Part shown: piece by piece, positions 1 to 8,386 of the stretch
Position numbering within the stretch: position 1 is the stretch's first letter
How the letters are laid out: each line of letters opens with the position of its first letter
NCBI RefSeq assembly: GCF_001612845.1
Contig: NZ_BDBF01000002.1
Location: forward strand, 62,001-126,000
Source: Nocardia elegans NBRC 108235
GTDB taxonomy: Bacteria > Actinomycetota > Actinomycetes > Mycobacteriales > Mycobacteriaceae
Direction: 5' to 3'
DNA: 64,000 bases
Notes under the pieces: model-generated
What the model was told of the DNA's origin: nothing
The model's database searches: none
The model's input: the letters and a program-made list of their open reading frames with translations, nothing else
Made by a program: the position numbers and the translations under genes

Positions 1-254
1 TCGACCTCTACGAGATCAACGAGGCCTTCGCCGTGCAGGTGCTGGGCTCGGCTCGTGAGCTGAACATGGACCTGGACAAGCTGAACGTCTCCGGCGGCGC
101 CATCGCCCTCGGCCACCCGTTCGGCATGACCGGCGCCCGCATCACCGCCACCCTGATCAACAACCTGCAGACCCACGACAAGCAGTTCGGTCTGGAGACC
201 ATGTGTGTCGGCGGTGGCCAGGGCATGGCCATGGTCATCGAGCGCCTGAGCTGA
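1..254 (+). CDS. Acetyl-CoA acetyltransferase (thiolase), C-terminal part
   Basis: The gene is cut by the window start; about 83 C-terminal residues remain. They carry the thiolase signatures [21 protein letters not shown] (with the conserved His of the GHP motif) and CVGGGQGMA (with the catalytic Cys that activates the incoming acetyl-CoA). Thiolases cleave 3-ketoacyl-CoA or condense two acetyl-CoA in the cytosol. The fragment cannot separate a biosynthetic acetoacetyl-CoA thiolase from a beta-oxidation enzyme. The stop is at 252-254. A dispersed repeat element begins eight bases further on. Confidence 0.93.
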   Translation, partial: DLYEINEAFAVQVLGSARELNMDLDKLNVSGGAIALGHPFGMTGARITATLINNLQTHDKQFGLETMCVGGGQGMAMVIERLS

Positions 255-261
255 GACTGTC

Positions 262-387
262 CCGCCTCTCCGCGCCTTCAGCGGACGGGTGAGTGCCGCG
301 AGATCCGCGCTGCGGGGCGGCGGGTGGGTGCCTCGTCGGGGTCTGGGCGTGCCCGACGAGTTACCCATGTGCTCGCGAAATCAGTCG
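262..387 (+). repeat. Dispersed intergenic element, copy 1
   Basis: One of three related elements in the window (others at 52347-52468 and 55359-55482), all on the same strand and 122-126 nt long. The 5' block here (262-283) starts CCGCCTCTCCGCG and ends TTCAGCG. The 3' block (345-387) starts GGGCGTGCCCGACGAG, continues TTACCCATGTGCTCGCGAAA and ends TCAGTCGG. The middle is not conserved. This copy begins eight bases after the thiolase stop. Its function is unknown. Confidence 0.6.
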
Positions 388-445
388 GCCGGTTCCGCAC
401 CGAAGAGGTGGGGAGCCGGTCGATTGTCGTTGCGGGGCGGCGGGT
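311..445 (+). repeat. 15-bp direct repeat pair (311-325 and 431-445)
   Basis: The 15-mer TGCGGGGCGGCGGGT occurs at 311-325 and again at 431-445, exactly 120 bp apart, flanking the 3' block of dispersed element copy 1. It may be a remnant of a local duplication. I see no other function. Confidence 0.5.
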
Positions 446-459
446 CGAGGGAGGCACTC

Positions 460-476
460 ATTACCCGGCGGGTAAT
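460..476. promoter_or_regulatory. Possible operator: ATTACCC-N3-GGGTAAT
   Basis: A perfect 7-bp inverted repeat with a 3-nt spacer lies 66 bp upstream of the DUF1330 start. Its size and position suit a dimeric repressor site for that gene. No regulator gene is adjacent, so the protein partner is unknown. Confidence 0.35.
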
Positions 477-541
477 CGACTTCACTACGGTGGCGCGGAA
501 ATATCAATGGCGTCAACACAACTCGGTTCGAGGAGTTCGAG

Positions 542-877
542 ATGCCTGCCTACGCTGTGGCCCACCTGCACGATGTGGATGTCAACGCCGAGATCGTGGA
601 GTATCTGCGCCGGATCGACGGGACGCTGGCGCCGTTCGGCGGGAAGTTCATCGTGCACGGCGGCCGGCAGCTGGTCGCCGAAGGGCCCACGGATGCCGTC
701 GCGATCGTCATCGAATTTCCGGATTACGAGGCGGCACAAGCCTGGTACGCCTCGCCGGAATATCTGGAGATCCTGCCGCTGCGACTGAACAACGCGGGCG
801 GAGTCGCGGTTCTGGCCGATTACTGCGGTGACGACCACGTCGCCACCGATGTGCTCCCTGCCGAACTGCTCGCCTGA
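542..877 (+). CDS. DUF1330 family protein
   Basis: A 111-residue cytosolic protein of the DUF1330 family (dimeric alpha-beta barrel fold, ferredoxin-like). Family hallmarks visible are an N-terminal MPAYAVAHLHDVD strand, the central FGGKFIVHGG segment, and YEAAQAWYASPEYLEILPLR near residues 60-80. The biochemical role of DUF1330 proteins is not settled. The ATG was chosen because GGAG precedes it by about 7 nt. The gene stands alone between a dispersed repeat with a small palindrome and a convergent gene, with a shared hairpin downstream. Confidence 0.85.
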   Translation: MPAYAVAHLHDVDVNAEIVEYLRRIDGTLAPFGGKFIVHGGRQLVAEGPTDAVAIVIEFPDYEAAQAWYASPEYLEILPLRLNNAGGVAVLADYCGDDHVATDVLPAELLA

Positions 878-935
878 ATGTCGCCGCGGCGCTCGGGCCC
901 GCACGCGGAGATTTCCGACACCCCCGAAACGCGAA

Positions 936-964
936 GAGGTGGCTGCCGGTGTGGCAGCCACCTC
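936..964. terminator. Bidirectional hairpin terminator
   Basis: A perfect 12-bp stem, GAGGTGGCTGCC, pairs with GGCAGCCACCTC across a 5-nt loop. It lies between the convergent DUF1330 and Bax inhibitor-1-like genes and can serve both strands. Confidence 0.75.
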
Positions 965-984
965 GTCGGTGTTCGGGCGCGGGA

Positions 985-1836
985 TCAGTCGTTCTGCAGA
1001 TAACTCAGCAGGCGCAGGATCTCCAGGTACAGCCAGACCAGGGTGACGGTCAGGCCCAGGGCGACGCCCCACGCGGCCTTCTCCGGCGCACCGGCGCGGA
1101 TCAGCTGGTCGGCGGCGTCGAAGTCGAGCAGGAAGCTGAAGGCCGCGATCGCGATGCAGACCAGGCTGAAGATGATCGCCACGGTGCCGCCGTCGCGCAG
1201 GCCGAAGCCGCCGGGAGTGAAGAAGGCGGCGATCAGGTTGCCCAGCATGAGGACGATCACACCGATCATGGCGCCGACGAGCATGCGGGTGAAGCGCGGG
1301 GTGACCCGGATGGCTCCGGTCTTGTAGACCACGAGCATGCCGAAGAACACACCGAAGGTGCCCAGAACCGCCTGGGCGATCAGACCGCCGCCACCGACGC
1401 CACCGAATTCCACATTGGTGAACATGAACGACAGCGCGCCCAGGAAGAAGCCTTCGGCGGCCGCGTAGCTCAGCACGATGGCCTTGTTGTCCTGCTTGCG
1501 GCCGAAGGTGGCGACCATGACCAGCACGAAGCCGACCAGCCCACCGACGATCACGAACAGCGGGGCCAGCGCGTGGTTGGCCGCGGTCGCACCGTAGGCG
1601 ATGATCGCGGCGATGGTGACCACGCCGAGGGTGATGCCGGTCTTGGTGACGACATCGTCGATCGTCATCGGCCGGGTGGCCGGCGCCTGCTGATACGGCT
1701 GCTGGACACCGTACTGGCTCTGCTGTCCGTACTGCGCGAACTGCCCGGCGCCCGCTGCCGCCGAACCGAATCCCGCGTATCCACCGCCCTGTTGTTGCGG
1801 CAAATTTTTGAAGATCGGGTTACTTGTGGTGCGCAA
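985..1836 (-). CDS. Bax inhibitor-1/YccA family membrane protein
   Basis: A 283-residue integral membrane protein. The first about 60 residues are a soluble Gly/Gln/Tyr/Ala-rich region (FAQYGQQSQYGVQQPYQQ) typical of actinobacterial members. About seven hydrophobic segments follow, starting near ITLGVVTIAAIIAYG and ending VTLVWLYLEILRLLSYLQ. The C-terminal acidic residues (LLDFDAADQLI) sit where the family has its conserved Asp pair linked to pH-sensitive calcium leak in characterised members. Calcium conductance in this protein is an inference. It is monocistronic, convergent with the DUF1330 gene. Confidence 0.88.
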   Translation of the reverse strand: MRTTSNPIFKNLPQQQGGGYAGFGSAAAGAGQFAQYGQQSQYGVQQPYQQAPATRPMTIDDVVTKTGITLGVVTIAAIIAYGATAANHALAPLFVIVGGLVGFVLVMVATFGRKQDNKAIVLSYAAAEGFFLGALSFMFTNVEFGGVGGGGLIAQAVLGTFGVFFGMLVVYKTGAIRVTPRFTRMLVGAMIGVIVLMLGNLIAAFFTPGGFGLRDGGTVAIIFSLVCIAIAAFSFLLDFDAADQLIRAGAPEKAAWGVALGLTVTLVWLYLEILRLLSYLQND

Positions 1837-1964
1837 GGTCCCGTGCCTTTCCGAAGTAGCGGTCCACGTCCGTCGTGTCCGTCTGAGTATCCAACGATCC
1901 GCTCCGGGAGCAAGTTCCCGAACCGGACATCAAATCGGACATATCAGACTGTACTGCCCGTAAT

Positions 1965-3116
1965 CTACTCCCGCCGGGCGGTGTGCAGGCCACACACGGA
2001 CCGAGTCACGGTGAATTTGCGATTACGCCCGACCACATCGGTCTTGCCGACCAAGCGGTCCATGACGCCGCGATAGTTGAGATGGCTGTTGTATACGGTC
2101 CACAGCTCCCCGCCCGGGCGCAGTACCCGCCCGGTTTCGGAGAACATCTTGATCGCCGATCCGGTGTGCACCGCGGCGCCGACGTGGAAAGGGGGGTTGC
2201 ACAACACCAGATCGGCGCTGTGGTCGCCCACCGCCGCCATCGCGTCGTCGCGGACCACGGTCACCCGATCGCCGACGTCGTTCGCGGCGGCGGTGGCCCG
2301 GGCCGAGGCGACCGCGGCCGCGGACTGATCGGTTCCGACCACCGTGATGTGCGGGCGTGCCTTGGCCAGGGCTGTGGCGAGTATGCCGGTGCCACAACCG
2401 AGATCGATCGCCTCGCGGGCGTCGGGTTTCATCCGATCGAGGTGTTCGAGCAGGAAGCGGGTGCCGATATCGAGCCGCGGCCCGGAGAAGGCCGCACCAT
2501 GCGCCACCACCTGCAGGGCGAGTTCGTCGAGGTGGTCACGCAGCGGAAACTGCGGCGCTCCCGGCGTTTTCGGCCCGGTCGCCGTGATCGTCCGCGACTT
2601 CTGCCGGCCCCGACTGGCCTGCACACTCGAAAAGTATTCCGCCAGTACGTCGTTCATCGCCGGCGTCAGATACTTGTCGCGCCCGCCGGCGATCACGGTG
2701 ACCTCCGGATCGGCGTATCGCGCGATCGTCTCGGCGATCTCGGCGAGCCCGGACAGCATGCGAGGTAATCGCAACAGCACGACGTCGACCCCCGCGAGCA
2801 GTTCCGGGCCGAGATCGTGCGAGGTGTAGCGGTCGGCCAGATCCATCGCGCGGGCATTGTTGGCCAGCGCCTGTTCACCGGTCAGCAGATCCTGGTGGAC
2901 GCGGATGTCGCGCACATCGTGAGCGGCCGCCGCGCCGAGAGTCAGTGCGCCGTAACAGTCGTCGATCACCGCGACCCGCCCCGGTCCGGCCGCCGCGAGC
3001 ACATCCGCGGCCGTGTCGAGGATCAGTCGGTCCGCCGCGTCGACGGCGTAGAGGTTCACCGCTTCCACATCCGGATAGCGCCGCAATCGGCTCAGTATGT
3101 CGTCGACCTCCAGCAT
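1965..3116 (-). CDS. Class I SAM-dependent methyltransferase, RlmG/RsmC-like
   Basis: A 383-residue two-domain protein. The N-terminal half (about 1-170) resembles the degenerate methyltransferase-like domain of RlmG/RsmC. The C-terminal half has the SAM-binding motif DLGCGTG near residue 240 and the catalytic NPPFHVG motif near 305, typical of guanine N2 methyltransferases acting on ribosomal RNA. The 23S versus 16S target cannot be read from sequence. A 23S G1835-type activity (RlmG) is the closest family match. It is divergent from the AMIN-like lipoprotein gene; the 72-bp gap probably holds both promoters. Confidence 0.85.
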   Translation of the reverse strand: MLEVDDILSRLRRYPDVEAVNLYAVDAADRLILDTAADVLAAAGPGRVAVIDDCYGALTLGAAAAHDVRDIRVHQDLLTGEQALANNARAMDLADRYTSHDLGPELLAGVDVVLLRLPRMLSGLAEIAETIARYADPEVTVIAGGRDKYLTPAMNDVLAEYFSSVQASRGRQKSRTITATGPKTPGAPQFPLRDHLDELALQVVAHGAAFSGPRLDIGTRFLLEHLDRMKPDAREAIDLGCGTGILATALAKARPHITVVGTDQSAAAVASARATAAANDVGDRVTVVRDDAMAAVGDHSADLVLCNPPFHVGAAVHTGSAIKMFSETGRVLRPGGELWTVYNSHLNYRGVMDRLVGKTDVVGRNRKFTVTRSVCGLHTARRE

Positions 3117-3188
3117 TCCTACAGTGTGCTAGACCGTTGCCGTGTCGTCACCACGACCCCTGGCACCCGACGGCATACCATCGGTCCC

Positions 3189-3779
3189 ATGCGTAACAGG
3201 CTGGCATTGACGATGGTCGCCGGGCTCGTACTGCTGGCGGGTTGCTCGGATGGCGACTCCACTCCGGCCACTGGAACGTCGATGCCGTCCGCGACAGGGG
3301 CGGTCACGGCGACCACGGAACCCGATCAGGCGCCGCCCTCGGGAACCTCACCGCAGCAGGCCGACCCGGCCACCGACACCCGGCTCACCGTGACCGATGT
3401 GCGCATCGGCCACCACGACGGTTACGACCGGGTGGTGTACCAGTTCGGCGGCACCGGCGGGGCGCCCGGATGGAATGTGCGGTACACCGATCGCGCGGTG
3501 CAGAACGGCAGCGGCCGGGAACTGCAGATCGCCGGCACCTCCATCCTCGAGGTGCAGATCCTGGGCACCGCCTATCCGTGGGACAGCGGGGTGGCGCCCT
3601 ACAGCGGCCCGAACCCGGCCACCGATCCGAGCGCGCCGGGCATCGCCGGTGTCTACGGGGCCCAGGATTACGAAGGCACCACACAATCGTTCATCGGCGT
3701 GAACGCCGACCGGCCGCCGTTCTCGGTGACCGCGCTGGACCGGCCCGTGCGATTGGTCGTGGACATCGCGACCGGATGA
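3189..3779 (+). CDS. AMIN-like domain lipoprotein
   Basis: A 196-residue predicted lipoprotein. MRNRLALTMVAGLVLLAGC is a signal peptide with lipobox LAGC (Cys at about residue 19). A Ser/Thr/Pro-rich linker to about residue 60 precedes a compact beta-rich domain starting LTVTDVRIGHHDGYDRVVYQ and ending RLVVDIATG, the pattern of actinobacterial AMIN-like domains. AMIN domains bind cell-wall or surface components, so a periplasmic role is likely, but no ligand is known. The longer upstream open frame is ignored because only this ATG gives a signal peptide. No strong ribosome site is visible. Confidence 0.82.
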   Translation: MRNRLALTMVAGLVLLAGCSDGDSTPATGTSMPSATGAVTATTEPDQAPPSGTSPQQADPATDTRLTVTDVRIGHHDGYDRVVYQFGGTGGAPGWNVRYTDRAVQNGSGRELQIAGTSILEVQILGTAYPWDSGVAPYSGPNPATDPSAPGIAGVYGAQDYEGTTQSFIGVNADRPPFSVTALDRPVRLVVDIATG

Positions 3780-3832
3780 TCTTCGCCACCCATACCGCCC
3801 GGGGGTAACCGAGGGATGCGTAGAATGGGGCC

Positions 3833-4378
3833 GTGCTCGCCATGGGTCGCCTCCGTCGCGCGCCCGGATTCGTCCGGGTGCTCGGTGTGCTGACCCTGCT
3901 GATCGGCGTCGCCGTCATGCACGCGGTGGTCTTCTCCACCGGGCACGCGATGGGCGCCGCCGCCGAGCCGGCGGTATCTTCGCCTGCTGCCGCGAATACG
4001 CTTGCCGCCCCGGGCATTTCGCCGATACCGCACGGCAGCCACTTCCCGGCGGTCACAGCGCCGGGAGGAGTCGCGGCGGCGGCCGCCCGAAACGAGCAAG
4101 CCCCGGCCGCGGACCGATCGCAGGCCGCGCCGATGCGCACCCCCGCGGTAGCCGACGGTTCCGGCTGTGACGGCTGCACCACCCACGCCGGCATGCACGC
4201 CTGCGTTTTCGTGCTGGTGACCCTTGCGCTGGTCCTCGGCCTGGCGGTGATCGCCTGGCTCGGCGCCGCTCGGATTCTCGGCGCCGGGCGCCTCGCGCGC
4301 TTCGAGCTGCGCCGCCGCACGCGACCACCTCCGTGGACGGTGCTCTCCCTGGCCGAATTGGCGATTCTGCGGATCTGA
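3833..4378 (+). CDS. DUF6153-like membrane protein
   Basis: A 181-residue protein with one N-terminal membrane segment (VRVLGVLTLLIGVAVMHAVV), a long Ala/Pro-rich loop, and then the motif CDGCTTHAGMHACVF leading into a second membrane helix (VLVTLALVLGLAVIAWLGA). The CxGC...H...H-C pattern is the hallmark of DUF6153 and looks like a metal- or redox-active site. It sits 84 bp upstream of a DUF305 lipoprotein gene with metal-binding character, so a shared role in metal handling, possibly copper, is inferred. An ATG at 3842 is an alternative start. Confidence 0.7.
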   Translation: MLAMGRLRRAPGFVRVLGVLTLLIGVAVMHAVVFSTGHAMGAAAEPAVSSPAAANTLAAPGISPIPHGSHFPAVTAPGGVAAAAARNEQAPAADRSQAAPMRTPAVADGSGCDGCTTHAGMHACVFVLVTLALVLGLAVIAWLGAARILGAGRLARFELRRRTRPPPWTVLSLAELAILRI

Positions 4379-4462
4379 CCGGCCCGCCGGATCGGCGTGC
4401 GAACGCGCGCGGATACCGGCACGACAGGTCCTCGCCCATCGCAATTCCCCAGGAGCACAATC

Positions 4463-5104
4463 ATGTTCACTTCTCGTCTCCGCATGCTGCCGGCCGCCGC
4501 ACTCGCCGCGGCCGCCCTGATCCTCGCCGGTTGCAGCAGCGACAACTCCGGCGATTCGAACCCCTCGCCCTCGGCAACGTCGTCGCATTCGCCGATGGCC
4601 GACATGCCCGGGATGAATCACAACAGCGCACCGTCCACCGCGACCCGCACCGACTACAACGACGCCGACGTCAGCTTCCTGACGATGATGTATCCGCATC
4701 ACGCGCAGGCGGTGGAGATGGCGAAGCTGGTGCCCGGCCGGTCGCAGAATCAGGAATTGATCACCCTGGCCGCGAATGTGGAGAAGGCGCAGGCCCCGGA
4801 GATGGAGCAGTTCGCCGCGCTGTTGCGCAGTTTCGGCAAGCCGGCTCCGCAGGCGACCATGAACCATCCGATGAACGGCGTGATGACGTCCGAGCAGATG
4901 ACCCAGCTGCGCGACGCCTCCGGCGCCGATTTCGACCGGATGTGGCTGCAGATGATGATCGCGCACCATCAGGGCGCGGTGGATATGGCGAATACCGAGC
5001 TCGCCGACGGCACGAATGCCGACGCGAAGGCGCTGGCGCACAACATTCTCACCGCACAGCAGGCCGAGATTCAGCAGATGCGCGGGATGCTCGGGCAGAA
5101 CTGA
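4463..5104 (+). CDS. DUF305 family lipoprotein
   Basis: A 213-residue secreted lipoprotein. The signal peptide ends with lipobox LAGCS (Cys near 23). A short Met/His-bearing stretch (MADMPGMNHNS) follows, then a DUF305 domain with two characteristic repeats, FLTMMYPHHAQAVEMAKL and MWLQMMIAHHQGAVDMANTEL. DUF305 proteins adopt a ferritin-like helical bundle and are often found with copper homeostasis genes; the Met- and His-rich motifs fit metal binding. AGGAG precedes the ATG by 7 nt. The DUF6153 gene upstream reads the same way and may be co-transcribed. Confidence 0.88.
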   Translation: MFTSRLRMLPAAALAAAALILAGCSSDNSGDSNPSPSATSSHSPMADMPGMNHNSAPSTATRTDYNDADVSFLTMMYPHHAQAVEMAKLVPGRSQNQELITLAANVEKAQAPEMEQFAALLRSFGKPAPQATMNHPMNGVMTSEQMTQLRDASGADFDRMWLQMMIAHHQGAVDMANTELADGTNADAKALAHNILTAQQAEIQQMRGMLGQN

Positions 5105-5183
5105 TCGCCCGCGGTCGCGCCGTTCGGCTCACCGGCCGTTCGGCTCGCGGGGTCGACGGTGGCTCGCGGACGAGCTCGGGAAC

Positions 5184-5227
5184 CACACGCATGCGGGTGT
5201 GCCGGCTATCCGGCACGCCCGCGTGGG
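5184..5227. terminator. Large hairpin terminator
   Basis: The core stem GTGCCGG-CTAT-CCGGCAC is perfect, and imperfect outer arms (CACACGC on the left, GCGTGGGTG on the right) extend it to about 44 nt. It lies between the convergent DUF305 gene and the small membrane protein gene. Confidence 0.65.
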
Positions 5228-5235
5228 TGGGGCGG

Positions 5236-5529
5236 TCAGCTGCCGATGACGGCGTTCATGATGGTGCCCGCACTGGTCGCGACGCCACCGCCGATCATCG
5301 CGCCGGCCACCATCTTCGGCGACTCCAGCCCGCCGCCGTTCCACTTCTCCCAGGCGAAGCGGCCGCCGCCGTAGGTGATGGCGGTGACGCCGGACAGCAG
5401 GACGAACCAGGTGAAGTAGCGGACCAGCTTCAGCAGTTTGTCCGCGGCCGGCGGAGTTTCCGGCGTGGGGTTGCCGACCTGAGCCAGCACGGTGGTGTAC
5501 ATATCGTGTACGGCGAGAACCATGCTCAC
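5236..5529 (-). CDS. Small two-helix membrane protein, unknown function
   Basis: A 97-residue protein with two predicted membrane helices (FTWFVLLSGVTAITYGGGRF, and AGAMIGGGVATSAGTIMNAV). The layout recalls small TrbC/VirB2-like membrane proteins, but there is no conjugation context and I do not assign that function. The GTG at 5529 is preferred because AGAGGA lies about 8 nt upstream; the next in-frame ATG is at 5523. A longer open frame to 5664 lacks protein-like sequence. A tandem 17-bp repeat lies just upstream, probably in the promoter. Confidence 0.6.
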   Translation of the reverse strand: MSMVLAVHDMYTTVLAQVGNPTPETPPAADKLLKLVRYFTWFVLLSGVTAITYGGGRFAWEKWNGGGLESPKMVAGAMIGGGVATSAGTIMNAVIGS

Positions 5530-5549
5530 GTTCGTTGTCCTCTCGGATG

Positions 5550-5583
5550 CTGAGGTGATGCCGGTACTGAGGTGATGCCGGTT
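5550..5583. promoter_or_regulatory. Tandem 17-bp direct repeat upstream of small membrane protein
   Basis: CTGAGGTGATGCCGGT(A/T) occurs twice head-to-tail (5550-5566 and 5567-5583), differing only at the last base, starting 21 bp before the start of the minus-strand gene at 5529. The position fits a regulator-binding site. No partner is known. Confidence 0.4.
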
Positions 5584-5724
5584 GGAGCGCAGAGCATGCA
5601 GTGACAACTCGTCAAACAGATCCAATTGAACCGCACCGGCCGCCTCGCCCGCAGCCGGACACACCGCATTCGCGAAAGCGGCCGCTACCTGCGGTTCCAG
5701 GTCAACTGACCGGTCCGCCGACGA

Positions 5725-7071
5725 TCATGGTCGCGACCGGCCGCTCCGCGCGACCGAGGCGGGCCGGGAGCGAGCCGCACCGAGCTCGACACCGTCGGCC
5801 GGGTCGTCCGGCGCCGCACCCCGGATCGGACGCCCGGTCAGCAACCGCACGCTCAACGCGGCCAGTCGCCGGTGCCCCGCCAGCGCGCGCCGGGTCCCCG
5901 CCACCGACCACACCGTGCGCGTCCCGGGAGTCGTCGGCCGTCCGGCGAACCGGTCGGCGAGCCAGTCGACCATCACCGGGATGGCCAGGAATTCCAGCGG
6001 CAGATGCGCGCTGAGCCGGTCACGCAGATAGCCGATATCCGCCCCGGCCGCTTCGTAGCGCCGCACGAGGGCATCGACGTCGTCGACGGCGATCACCTCG
6101 TCGTGGACACCCTGCACGATCAACATGGGCATGCGCGGCGCCCGGCGGCCGGGGAGGATGTCGGCGAGAACCGTGCGCAGTGCCGCGGTATCCAGCAGAC
6201 CGGGCAGTCCGCCCGCGGCGTAGCGCCCGACGTCGCGGCGGGCGAGCCGGGCCAGCAGCGGAAAGGTCGCCGACACTTCGGCTTCGGCCAGCATCGCCAG
6301 ATAGCGAGGCTGCAGCGCCGCCCGCAGTGCGGTATCCAGATCCGGATAGCCGCGACGCAGCCCCGCCGTGAAGACCATGGCGAATCCGGCGAATACCGTG
6401 CCGTTCAGGCGCTCGAACGCCGCCCCGGGATCCCCGACCGGTGAGCCGGCCACGGCGCCGACGATATTCAGTTCGGGTGCATGGGTTTCCGCGAGCTCGG
6501 CCGCCCAGGCGGTGGCGAGGCCGCCGCCGGAGTATCCCCACAGGGCGATCGGTGTACCCGAATTCAAGCCCAGCGGAACGAAATTCAGCGCCGCCCGGAT
6601 ACCGTCGAGCGCGCGGTGTCCCGGCTCCCGCGCCACCCCGAATCGGCCCTCACTACCGCCGTGGTCGGGCACCGAGACCACCCACCCCCGATCCAGCGCC
6701 GCCGCGATCAAGGGAAGTTCGAGCTGCGGAATCGCTCCGATCGCCCGGGCGCCGCGCCGCAGCGCGTAGGACGGAAAGCACTGCGGTGCAACGGCATCGA
6801 TCGCGCAGTGGAAGGAGATCAGCGGCCGCCCGGGCGCACAGTCCCGGGGCAGCAGCACCGTGGTCACCGCCGCCTCGGCCGTCCCGTTCAGGTCGCTGGT
6901 GCGATAGAGCAGCTGCCAGGCCGACATTCGCAGTGGCACGACACCGAAGGCCGCCAGCTCCACGACCCGGCTGCGCAGGATGGCGCCCGCCGGCTGCGCC
7001 TCGAAACCTTCCGGCGCCCGATGGAAGGGGTCGGCGTCCGGCCGCGGCGGCCGCGACCGCCGGCCGCTCAC
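5725..7071 (-). CDS. Lipase of the secretory lipase (LIP) family
   Basis: A 448-residue alpha/beta hydrolase. The nucleophile elbow is ALWGYSGGGLA (Ser about 181), followed by the family's helical cap and a C-terminal VHDEVIAVDDVDALVRRYEA segment that supplies the acid region; SAHLPLEF carries a likely catalytic His. The family hydrolyses triacylglycerols and esters. No clear signal peptide follows the chosen start, which is unusual for a family named for secretion. The GTG start overlaps the upstream lipase stop by 4 nt (GTGA), so the two are translationally coupled. The much longer upstream frame is a shadow of that gene. Confidence 0.85.
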   Translation of the reverse strand: MSGRRSRPPRPDADPFHRAPEGFEAQPAGAILRSRVVELAAFGVVPLRMSAWQLLYRTSDLNGTAEAAVTTVLLPRDCAPGRPLISFHCAIDAVAPQCFPSYALRRGARAIGAIPQLELPLIAAALDRGWVVSVPDHGGSEGRFGVAREPGHRALDGIRAALNFVPLGLNSGTPIALWGYSGGGLATAWAAELAETHAPELNIVGAVAGSPVGDPGAAFERLNGTVFAGFAMVFTAGLRRGYPDLDTALRAALQPRYLAMLAEAEVSATFPLLARLARRDVGRYAAGGLPGLLDTAALRTVLADILPGRRAPRMPMLIVQGVHDEVIAVDDVDALVRRYEAAGADIGYLRDRLSAHLPLEFLAIPVMVDWLADRFAGRPTTPGTRTVWSVAGTRRALAGHRRLAALSVRLLTGRPIRGAAPDDPADGVELGAARSRPASVARSGRSRP

Positions 7072-8198
7072 AATCCACCCCCGCCGCCGACCAGCCACGG
7101 GTTGAAGCTGCAGCTCAGTGTCGGATACCGCTGCGGATCGAGCGCGTGCAGCGCGATCGAGAGCGCCCGCGGGGAATACATCATCGTCAGGTGATCGGAC
7201 AGATCCTGTTCGCAGCCGTCCTGCAGGGTGATGTCGTCGACCGCGGCATCCGGACCGGCACGCAGAAGGGCCAGTTCCACCGGATTCATCACCTCGTCGT
7301 AGCGGGAGGCCACCACGGTGTACGCCACGCCGGGCACGGTGTCGCCGGCGAGGTTGAGCTGGTTCAGAAACGGCGAGCCGACGGCCTGCTGAATATTCGC
7401 GGGGCCGACCAGCGGACGGTAGAAGCCGAGGATATCGATACCCAGATTCGTGATGATCCGCCCCAGCGTGGCCATGCCCAGCAATGTCGTTCCGTGATGG
7501 GTGCCGCCGAAACTGACCAGCTGTCCGACCTTTTCGGCGCCGCCGTCGAATTTCAGATATTGATCGGCTACCGGCGCCCCCTGGGAATGCGCGACGATGT
7601 CGACGCGATCGGAATGTGTGGTAGCCCGAACCCGGTCGACGAAGGCCGCCAGTTGCCGCGCCGAATCCTCGATCGGCCCGACCGCATAACGTCCGGGAAG
7701 TACCGCACCGAGACCACCGCCGTCGAGAAGACCGGACCGTCCGTAATTGAAAGCGAAAATACAAAAGCCCGCCCGCGCGAGTTTCGGCGCCATATAAGCG
7801 AAACTGTCGTAGGCGTTGAGCCAGGTGCCGTGCACCAGCACGATCGGCTTCGGATGGTCGGCGCTCGGCACACAATCCCAGCGATTCGCGCCCGGCGGGG
7901 CGGCATCCGGATGCGTGAGCCCGTATCCGAATGCGGCCAGGTAGGAGGTCGTTTCGGGACCTTCCCCCACCGCGTCGCTCGCGTGGCTGCCGACCCGGCC
8001 GCCGGAACCGGAACTGCTGCCGGTGTCCAGGATCGGCCGCGGCACATCGCCGTCCGCGGCGGGATGCAGACCCGCGGCGATCAGATCGGCCAGCTGCGTT
8101 TCCGGGGCGTCCGGCGGCGCCGCGGTCGCGGTTCCGGAGCCGATGACGGCCACGCAGATCAGCGCGGCGAGCGCCGGGATTCGATGTCGAAGCTTCAT
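7068..8198 (-). CDS. Secreted alpha/beta lipase (lipase class 2-like)
   Basis: A 376-residue exported hydrolase. The signal peptide is at residues 1-27, ending near ATAAPPD. The oxyanion motif is VLVHGTW (about 121-126), and the nucleophile elbow DIVAHSQGAP (Ser 205) has Ala in place of the first Gly, as in class 2 lipases such as EstA/LipA of actinobacteria. It probably cleaves acylglycerol or other lipid esters outside the membrane. GGAAGG stands 5 nt before the ATG. It is first in a two-gene lipase operon and divergent from PucR regulators across a 188-bp gap, which suggests regulation by them (inference). Confidence 0.85.
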   Translation of the reverse strand: MKLRHRIPALAALICVAVIGSGTATAAPPDAPETQLADLIAAGLHPAADGDVPRPILDTGSSSGSGGRVGSHASDAVGEGPETTSYLAAFGYGLTHPDAAPPGANRWDCVPSADHPKPIVLVHGTWLNAYDSFAYMAPKLARAGFCIFAFNYGRSGLLDGGGLGAVLPGRYAVGPIEDSARQLAAFVDRVRATTHSDRVDIVAHSQGAPVADQYLKFDGGAEKVGQLVSFGGTHHGTTLLGMATLGRIITNLGIDILGFYRPLVGPANIQQAVGSPFLNQLNLAGDTVPGVAYTVVASRYDEVMNPVELALLRAGPDAAVDDITLQDGCEQDLSDHLTMMYSPRALSIALHALDPQRYPTLSCSFNPWLVGGGGGL

Positions 8199-8386
8199 TG
8201 CTACCTTCCCTGCCGGCACACCGGAAATCGTTTTCGGCGGCCCACATTCAGCCTCATCGGCAGCGGCGGGAAAGTCACTGCACTCGGATACCCAGATCCG
8301 GTGGCGGGATTTGTCGCCGGAAACGAATTCCGGCCGCGGCGCCGCGACCTCTTGCCGCAATCCCTGTGGCCCGCGACAATCGGCGC

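Noticed and set aside
289..831. 180-residue frame spanning the dispersed repeat and the DUF1330 gene
   Set aside because: It is Arg/Gly-rich shadow sequence; the DUF1330 frame is clearly the real one.
5725..8247. A single 840-residue minus-strand open frame
   Set aside because: The upstream half is an out-of-frame shadow of the first lipase gene, with low-complexity Arg/Gly-rich sequence. The real gene starts at 7071, overlapping the first lipase stop.
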